In this document: in pieces, positions 1 through 4,548 of the stretch
Layout of the letters: every line of letters starts with the position of its first letter
Numbering within the stretch: position 1 is the first letter of the stretch
Origin: a bacterium
Lineage (GTDB): Bacteria; Auribacterota; UBA3054; B51-G9
DNA length: 7,326 nt
Assembly: GCA_029939815.1 (NCBI GenBank)
Contig: JAOZSF010000087.1
Span: 1 to 7,326 of the forward strand
Reading direction: 5' to 3'
Position numbers and translations under genes: made by a program
Notes under the pieces: generated by a model
What the model saw: only the letters and a program-made list of their open reading frames with translations
What the model was told of the DNA's origin: nothing
Database searches by the model: none

Positions 1-157
1 TTGAGCCACTTAAAAAAGGACTGCTTTCTCTTTCCATAGGATTCCAATAGGACCCTAGCAAAACATTCCAAAGACCATTTCTTAGATCATCATCCATAGA
101 GTCAATTTGTATAGTTGACTTTACTTCTTTTATTCCCATTCTTTCAGAAAATTTCAT
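1..157 (-). CDS. AbiJ N-terminal domain 4-like abortive infection protein, 5' part only
   Basis: The first 52 codons of a minus-strand gene that leaves the window at base 1. It starts at an ATG (157) and reads MKFSERMGIKEVKST, then SMDDDLRNGLWNVL, then GSYWNPMERE. The opening MKFSERMG plus the DDLRNGLWN core is what I know from the AbiJ_NTD4 family, the N-terminal domain of proteins that usually carry a C-terminal HEPN RNase-like domain and belong to AbiJ-type abortive infection. The catalytic part lies outside the window, so RNase activity cannot be judged. The gene begins 27 bases after the stop of the HEPN gene 185-802, so the two are probably co-transcribed. No clear Shine-Dalgarno precedes the ATG; the upstream bases are A-rich. 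Family identification is from memory of conserved residues, not a search. Confidence 0.75.
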   Translation of the reverse strand, partial: MKFSERMGIKEVKSTIQIDSMDDDLRNGLWNVLLGSYWNPMERESSPFLSGS

Positions 158-184
158 TCTATTTTTTCAGTTTGTTTATTTTGA

Positions 185-802
185 TTATTGGTCATTGAGT
201 CTATCATCTATTTCCATTTTACCCTCTAATTGCATAAATCTTAACAGACAAAATCTCATAATTCTTTCTAATCCTATGTAAGTTGGTGCATCAGTAATAT
301 ATTTTTTCAATTTGTTATCTTTAATATTGGGAACTCCGATTAATAACTCTTGATTTTGAAATATGTTTTGAGAAATCCAATTGCCAAATTCAGCTCCTGT
401 GTGAAGAAATTTACTTCTCAAATCGTATGCAGCGGCAATGTTTTTTTCAATATTTTCTTTTTTTAGCTTAGCGCATTTATCTTGACATTCCGAGTTTTCA
501 AAAAAGTAATTATTTAACAAATTAGTAATAGTTTTGATATATATTTTTTTAATTTGTCTTAATTTACTTTTAATTTGATTAGAAATTTTTTCTCCGTTAT
601 CTAAACCGGTTTTAATTGTCAAAAGAATTTCTTTTGTCTCACTATCAAGTAATTCATCTTTGTCATATTTATAATAATTAGAGAGCACTTCGCCACAGGT
701 AATAAGATTAAGATATGCTATTTCCGGCTGCTTTTCAAAAGATTGTAATGCCTGTAGATAAAATTTGCCCGCTATTTCAAGAAAACGGCGAAATTTATTC
801 AT
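185..802 (-). CDS. HEPN domain protein (Apea-like), probable RNase of a defence locus
   Basis: A 205-residue, largely helical protein with no signal peptide or membrane segment, so cytoplasmic. The N-terminal part (residues about 5-45, FLEIAGKFYLQALQSF followed by YLNLITCGEVLS) resembles the first helices of Apea/HEPN proteins. Residues 126-134 read YDLRSKFLH, giving an R-x4-H motif (R129, H134) that in HEPN families forms the metal-independent RNase active site. A conserved-looking block GLERIMRFCLLRFMQ (177-191) closes the domain. The ATG at 802 is the only usable start: in frame upstream there is a TAG after 18 codons and no ATG, GTG or TTG. No Shine-Dalgarno is visible. Relatives that I recall carry extra sequence before this domain, so the N-terminus may be truncated (see 820-909). 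It lies 27 bases before an AbiJ_NTD4-like gene. HEPN assignment is firm; target and partner are unknown. Confidence 0.8.
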   Translation of the reverse strand: MNKFRRFLEIAGKFYLQALQSFEKQPEIAYLNLITCGEVLSNYYKYDKDELLDSETKEILLTIKTGLDNGEKISNQIKSKLRQIKKIYIKTITNLLNNYFFENSECQDKCAKLKKENIEKNIAAAYDLRSKFLHTGAEFGNWISQNIFQNQELLIGVPNIKDNKLKKYITDAPTYIGLERIMRFCLLRFMQLEGKMEIDDRLNDQ

Positions 803-819
803 TTTATATATTCGTTGTT

Positions 820-909
820 TTAGTTGCCCAAAATCATTTTTTCCAATTCTGAACTATTCACAAGAAATATCTTATTCTTATCTATATTATCTGATAATTT
901 GAAATTCAT
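820..909 (-). pseudogene. 29-codon ORF, possible detached N-terminus of the HEPN gene
   Basis: A short ORF starting at ATG 909 (MNFKLSDNIDKNKIFLVN, then SSELEKMILGN) and stopping 17 bases before the HEPN start. It could be a leader peptide or chance. The alternative I find more attractive is that it is the start of the HEPN gene. Adding one A to the A6 run (T6 on the plus strand at 837-842) would join SSELEK to NDFGQLKQRIYK and run straight into the HEPN start at 802, giving a continuous 241-aa protein. I do not recognise the 29 residues as a domain. Confidence is low because short AT-rich ORFs arise easily. Confidence 0.3.
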
Positions 910-931
910 TGTTTTTTACTTTTAAAGTTCA

Positions 932-1025
932 GCATGGAATGATTTTCCATGCATCGTTCCATGCGTTGCGCTTATTGAACTGATTTTGTTGTTGCATGGA
1001 ATGATATTCCATGTGGCTTTCCATA
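932..1025. promoter_or_regulatory. Two copies of a three-half-site palindromic module (operator-like)
   Basis: Two modules each contain CATGGAA, then TTCCATG, then TTCCAT(G/A), with starts exactly 12 bases apart: 933, 945, 957 and 995, 1007, 1019. The modules are 62 bases apart. The first two half-sites form inverted repeats, CATGGAATGATTTTCCATG (933-951) and CATGGAATGATATTCCATG (995-1013); the second has perfect 8-bp arms. The third half-site is a direct repeat of the second. The array fills the gap between the deaminase-ATPase stop and the downstream ORF/HEPN start, ending 23 bases before ATG 909. The regular spacing fits a multi-site operator for a dimeric regulator or an RNA with stacked hairpins. 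No T-run follows, so it is not an intrinsic terminator. Confidence 0.6.
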
Positions 1026-1030
1026 CGATT

Positions 1031-2529
1031 TTAAATCTTATAGACATATTTATATTTGTTTGATTTCGGTGATTGCCCATTATCGCCAATCAAATCTAAT
1101 TTTCGCATTTTACTAAGTTGATTTTGAGCCACTTTATTGCTAATCCCAAAATGGGTTGCATATTCTTTTTTGGATATTTCTTTTCTTGATTTTACAAGGT
1201 CATATCCCGCCAGTTCTGCTTCATTAAGCCTATTTATATTTTCTTTTTCACTTATTTTCTTAACAGCATCAGGATTTCTCGGAAATATTGCAATAACATT
1301 ACTTCCATCATAATCAATTATTGGTAGAGGAAGATTATATTTTTCTCTCAGAGATCTAAAAGTGTCCATCCCAAATTCAGATTCTTCCATATAACCCATT
1401 TCATTAAAAATAAATGTAATTTTTTTATTTCTACTCCACGAAGTTGCAGTGAAATTCTTTAATGATTCGATCGTAACAGGCGGAGCCGGCGCCCCAGGAC
1501 TTTTGATTATAATTCTATCCGGTTTGACTTCGAGAAGAACTTTTGCGCCACTTTTGGTATAGTCGCGATGAACAATTGCATTTATTACCGCTTCTCTGAT
1601 TACATCTGTTGGATAATCCGTAATTTGTTCGGCTTTAAATTTAGAACGGTCAAGACTTACAGGTAAGACTTTTTTTAACCAATCTTCAACTTCATCCGGA
1701 ATGAGCACTAATGAAGAATCAAAAGTTTCGGCTCCTGTTTTTCCATTACCGTAATTTACTTTTGCTTTTACAGCCGCTTGTGGAAACTTATACCTTGGAT
1801 TTTTTCCAAAAAGTAAAATTGCGTTGCCGGTGGGTAAATATTTGTCTGTTTTTTTGTTGTATTCCAATAAATCCATTTCTTTCAGTTCCTGAAGAAATTC
1901 TTCGGAATTCGGTTTCCATTTTCTTTTTGATTCTGTCAGATATTTTTGAAGAGCGGTTTTTGAAAGACTGCTCAAATTGGTATTAGTTGCTTTTTTATCA
2001 AGAGAATCTATTGGTTTTGATTTTTCAACTTGGGCTTCAGCATTTTTAATTGCCGCCCATGTGTTAAACTTTTTGTTTGTTTCTTCGATTTCTTTATGAA
2101 ATTCCGGTTCAAATTGATGTACTTTAACTCCATTTTCTTCCAAATACAAAATACCTCCGTGGTCAACTTTTGGATTTTTATCTTCAATTCCAAACCAAAC
2201 GTCTGAAATGCGAGCGTTTACAATACGTTCCGCACAACTGATTTTCGGAGCATTACGAGCGCCCGGCGCACATGGTTCAAGCGTTGCAAACAACCAACAA
2301 CCGGACAATTCTCTGTGTCTGTTTTTTTATCTAAAACAGTATATTCTGCGTGGTCGCCTTCACGTAATTCGCCGCGATAAGCGGTATTTACAGTACCATC
2401 AGGAAAAACTAATACTGCACCAACATGCGGGCTTGGTTTGCTTTTATTACTTTCAGAAATAGATTTCTTCATGACATCAACTGCCATATTCATATATTCT
2501 TTTGGAGTTTTTCGTTTTTCGCTTGTCAT
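1031..2529 (-). CDS. Deaminase-HATPase_c_4-winged helix fusion protein, interrupted by a frameshift
   Basis: Two reading frames together encode one protein of about 499 residues. Frame A starts at ATG 2529 (MTSEKRKTPKEYM) and carries PHVGAVLV and the Zn/catalytic motif HAE (reconstructed residues 60-62). Frame B supplies FATLEPC-x11-C (PC 86-87, C 99) and CAERIVNARI, completing a RibD/dCMP-type deaminase fold. Then come a linker, a HATPase_c_4 GHKL domain with N-box REAVINAIVHRDY (312-324) and KSPGAP, and a C-terminal wHTH (EISKKEYATHFGISNKVAQ). The G2-like loop is EFGMD, less canonical than GSG. In frame B, KNRHREL sits where relatives have this segment, placing the break at the A7 run 2322-2328. 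The alternative start TTG 2562 overlaps the previous gene and is less likely. The gene follows the HsdR_N gene by 16 bases. Deaminase-HATPase fusions exist in bacteria; the substrate is unknown. It may be inactive unless the frameshift is bypassed. Confidence 0.8.
2322..2328 (-). other. A7 homopolymer marking the frameshift point
   Basis: On the coding strand the sequence reads GAT AAA AAA ACA GAC. In this frame translation runs D-K-K-T-D and soon loses the deaminase signature. With one extra A it reads D-K-K-N-R-H-R-E-L and continues in frame into LSGCWLFATLEPC. A -1 slip on the AAA codon, or transcriptional slippage on A7, would give the same product. A plain one-base deletion or a base-calling error is equally compatible. 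Confidence 0.7.
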
Positions 2530-2545
2530 GATTAAATATTTAGAA

Positions 2546-3253
2546 TTATTCGTTTTCTTCAACGAAGTTAATAAAGTTTTTTAATTCTTTTCCGATGAAT
2601 TCAAGTTCATTGTTTCCGGTACTTCTGCCTGTAGCGTCATAACCTATATCATCTGCAATAACCATAAAAATCTGATAATCCGGCAATGCTTTTTGCTTTT
2701 TTTCAAGGTATTCATCAATTAAAGAATCTTTTATTAATAAAGCTTCGGTTAATCCACCTTTGGCGTATTTACATTTTGCAAGTTTATTGACACCAAACTG
2801 CGGAATATCAGCAGTATCTTTTTTCTCATCTTTATCTTTGTTAAATTCAAAATATCTGTTTTTTATTCCTGATGTTACCCAGATATATTTTACATTTTGT
2901 GGGGTGGCATAGGCATAGCTGAAAGCTTGGTCAATGGCTTGTTGAAATTCAAGTTCGGAAACATCCTGTTTTTTGCATTCAATGATAATTCGAGGTTCAA
3001 GACATGCTTTATCGTTATAAACAATGATGTCAGCTTCTTTTGTGACAGTTCCCATTTTTATGCTGACAAATTGTTTAATACACTCAACCGGATATTGTTT
3101 AATTAAGACGAGATTAAGAAACGCTTCTGCTTGGACCTGTTCTTCAGGATTTCGATAATTTCTTTTCTTATTTTGATGAATATAGGTTATAAATCTCCTT
3201 TCTTCATCAAATTTTATGTATCCTTTCTGTATTCCTTTTTGAATTAGACTCAT
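2546..3253 (-). CDS. HsdR_N_2-type PD-(D/E)xK protein, likely remnant of an N-6 DNA methylase/restriction protein
   Basis: 235 residues, cytoplasmic. The N-terminal half matches the HsdR_N_2 restriction-nuclease domain: YRNPEEQVQAEAF (33-45), then ADIIVY (D75) and IIIECKK (E92, K94), the D...ExK metal-binding triad. The segment TADIPQFGVNKLAKCKYAKGG (147-167) is the usual join to a HsdM/N6-Mtase domain, but no SAM motif or NPPY follows. Instead the protein jumps to IFMVIADDIGYDATGR (195-210) and NELEFIGKELKNFI, which I know as the C-terminal end of such methylases. The simplest reading is an in-frame deletion that removed the methylase core around residues 165-190 (about 2680-2760). It could still be a stand-alone nuclease domain. 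Start ATG 3253 has a weak GAG nine bases upstream; no specificity (HsdS) gene is present. The deaminase-ATPase gene starts 16 bases after its stop. Confidence 0.75.
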   Translation of the reverse strand: MSLIQKGIQKGYIKFDEERRFITYIHQNKKRNYRNPEEQVQAEAFLNLVLIKQYPVECIKQFVSIKMGTVTKEADIIVYNDKACLEPRIIIECKKQDVSELEFQQAIDQAFSYAYATPQNVKYIWVTSGIKNRYFEFNKDKDEKKDTADIPQFGVNKLAKCKYAKGGLTEALLIKDSLIDEYLEKKQKALPDYQIFMVIADDIGYDATGRSTGNNELEFIGKELKNFINFVEENE

Positions 3254-3310
3254 ATTTTTTCTCGTTGAATAACGATTCGACTATTTTTATATTTTGTTGC
3301 AGATAATAAA

Positions 3311-3340
3311 ATTATATAAAATTTGTAATTTTGTTTACAA
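3311..3340 (-). promoter_or_regulatory. Candidate promoter for the 3253-to-1031 gene set
   Basis: On the minus strand a perfect TATAAT -10 (3316-3311) sits 18 bases after TTGTAA (3340-3335), a poor -35. It lies between the stop of the beta-propeller gene and ATG 3253, about 58 bases upstream of the start. The region is very AT-rich, so a chance match is possible. Confidence 0.4.
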
Positions 3341-4330
3341 AATAAATTTCCGGTTAATAAAAAACAAATTCCAAATGATAAATGATAAATAGTAAGGTTC
3401 CGGAATCGCATCGTAAACCGATGGATAAGCACAGGAGCCAATGGATGTAAGTTTTGTCAATTCGCCACCGTCAAAATTCACACGCCAGATGTCGCCTGTG
3501 TAAGATGTTATCCCCCAGGTTGATGCTCCGGCACGTGTGAAAACGATTGAGTTATTATCAATCCAGGATGGATTTCCGCAAAAAGTATCACAAATCTGAG
3601 TTGCAGGAGTACCGCCCGGAACAGCATCGTCAGAATAAAGTCTGTGGTTTCCACCACTGTGGTCGGCACAAAATGCTATTTTTGAGGCATTAGGCGAAAG
3701 ATCCGGCGCGTACCGGTCGCCAAGTGAACTATTATAAATAAGCGTTCCTTGAATTTCGTTATCGGCGATTCCGCCATATTGGATATAACTTGATGAAAAA
3801 CTTGAAGTAAACGATGATATATAGACATTCTGATTTGCCTGATTGATTGAAAAGTCCATTGCACCCAATGTCCAGCATTTAAAATCATCCGAATATACGC
3901 GTTGCTCTCCTGAACCGTCAGTATTTATTTTCCACAATTGAAAATCGGTTGTTCCACCTGACGGACCGGTTTTAGCAAGAAAATAAATTGTATTTGTTGA
4001 GGCATACTGAACACATAAAGCTTCATTATTATTATTTAACTGCACCGGTGAGTCACCAAAAACAGATGTTAAATAAATGTTGCTTGCCGTGCCGGATATA
4101 TTTACAAAAGCAACATCAATTTCGTTTGGGGAAATCGCGGGAGCCCATTCATCGATAGCGCTGGTAAACGATATTTGAGTAATATCGGTTCCGTTGGTAG
4201 CCATACTGTAAAGTTCATAATTACTATCATTATGGTGTGAAGTAAAGAGCACGCGAAGTTCAGCGTGGCAGATTCCGGCATATAAAATAAAAGTTACGAC
4301 TAATCCGAGTGTGATTTTTTTGGTTTTCAT
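3335..4330 (-). CDS. Secreted TolB-like (PD40/WD40-like) beta-propeller protein with PEP-CTERM-like tail
   Basis: 331 residues. Residues 1-23 form a Sec signal peptide: MKTKK, a hydrophobic core, then a likely cut after CHA. The body has PD40/TolB-type propeller motifs: YELYSMATNGTDITQIS (38-54) with WAPAISPNEIDVAFV (62-76), LWKINTDGSGEQRVY (132-146), YAPDLSPNASKIAFC (207-221) and GDIWRVNFDGGELTKLT (279-295). Such proteins are beta-propeller scaffolds; no enzyme motif is visible. The C-terminus IPEP (309-312), a hydrophobic stretch, then NRKFIL resembles a PEP-CTERM sorting tail that an exosortase would process, although the hydrophobic part is short and aromatic-rich. The start at ATG 4330 is fixed by the signal peptide; no Shine-Dalgarno is seen. 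It has its own promoter (4439-4467), so is likely transcribed separately from the beta-helix gene. Specific role unknown. Confidence 0.75.
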   Translation of the reverse strand: MKTKKITLGLVVTFILYAGICHAELRVLFTSHHNDSNYELYSMATNGTDITQISFTSAIDEWAPAISPNEIDVAFVNISGTASNIYLTSVFGDSPVQLNNNNEALCVQYASTNTIYFLAKTGPSGGTTDFQLWKINTDGSGEQRVYSDDFKCWTLGAMDFSINQANQNVYISSFTSSFSSSYIQYGGIADNEIQGTLIYNSSLGDRYAPDLSPNASKIAFCADHSGGNHRLYSDDAVPGGTPATQICDTFCGNPSWIDNNSIVFTRAGASTWGITSYTGDIWRVNFDGGELTKLTSIGSCAYPSVYDAIPEPYYLSFIIWNLFFINRKFIL

Positions 4331-4372
4331 GGTTTTTTAGAAAGTGTTGTATTTTGTTTATAGATGCTTAAT

Positions 4373-4413
4373 CGACATTTTTTGTCGTTGGCAATCAACA
4401 ATAAATGTTGATT
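4373..4413 (-). promoter_or_regulatory. Two short hairpins in the leader of the beta-propeller gene
   Basis: Inverted repeats AATCAACA/TGTTGATT (4393-4400 with 4406-4413, loop 5) and CGACA/TGTCG (4373-4377 with 4383-4387, loop of five T/A) lie in the roughly 100-base 5' leader implied by the promoter at 4439-4467. Neither is followed by a T-run on the minus strand, so they are not intrinsic terminators. They might stabilise the leader or bind a regulator. Confidence 0.35.
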
Positions 4414-4438
4414 TCCGGTTTAGTTATTTAGTGTAGTA

Positions 4439-4467
4439 ATTGTACAATAACTATGTTTTTTTTGCAA
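4439..4467 (-). promoter_or_regulatory. Promoter candidate for the beta-propeller gene
   Basis: On the minus strand TTGCAA (4467-4462) and TACAAT (4444-4439) are separated by exactly 17 bases, containing an A-run at the -35 side. The -10 matches the sigma70 consensus at five of six positions. Transcription would begin near 4432 and give a leader of about 100 bases before ATG 4330. Confidence 0.55.
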
Positions 4468-4484
4468 ATCAAAAAATGGACACG

Positions 4485-4548
4485 AATTACACGAATGTTC
4501 ACGAAAAATTAAATTTATTTTGTAATCAAAATAGATTTCCTACCCCGA
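4485..4548. repeat. Left copy of a 64-bp direct repeat (3' end and downstream flank of the beta-helix gene)
   Basis: These 64 bases recur at 7263-7326 with two mismatches (4493/7271 and 4531/7309). The copy covers the last codons of the beta-helix gene (RGRKSILITK and stop) plus about 30 downstream bases. The flank holds CACGAA three times, starting at 4481, 4490 and 4500, a short-period direct repeat. The other copy reaches the window edge, so the true repeat length is unknown. Confidence 0.85.

Noticed and set aside
932..1025. Integron attC site or CRISPR array
   Set aside because: No GTTRRRY/RYYYAAC core pair is present. There are only two modules with one intervening segment, so no repeat-spacer array.
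1711..1986. Plus-strand ORF of 91 codons
   Set aside because: It lies opposite the HATPase_c_4/linker part of the deaminase-ATPase gene, whose minus-strand frame carries recognisable motifs; the plus-strand protein is a low-complexity Phe/Leu-rich shadow.
2208..2462. Plus-strand ORF of 84 codons
   Set aside because: It is antisense to the deaminase motifs HAE and PC-x11-C and shows no family features of its own.
2530..2562. TTG 2562 as the start of the deaminase-ATPase
   Set aside because: It would overlap the previous gene by 17 bases and add residues with no family match; ATG 2529 fits the usual start just before KEYM.
3250..3441. Minus-strand ORF of 63 codons overlapping two genes
   Set aside because: It overlaps the tail of the beta-propeller gene in another frame and the promoter region of the next gene; composition is typical of an AT-rich shadow.
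4500..4514. Intrinsic terminator after the beta-helix gene
   Set aside because: The downstream sequence has short CACGAA repeats and an AT-rich stretch but no GC-rich stem followed by a T-run on the minus strand.
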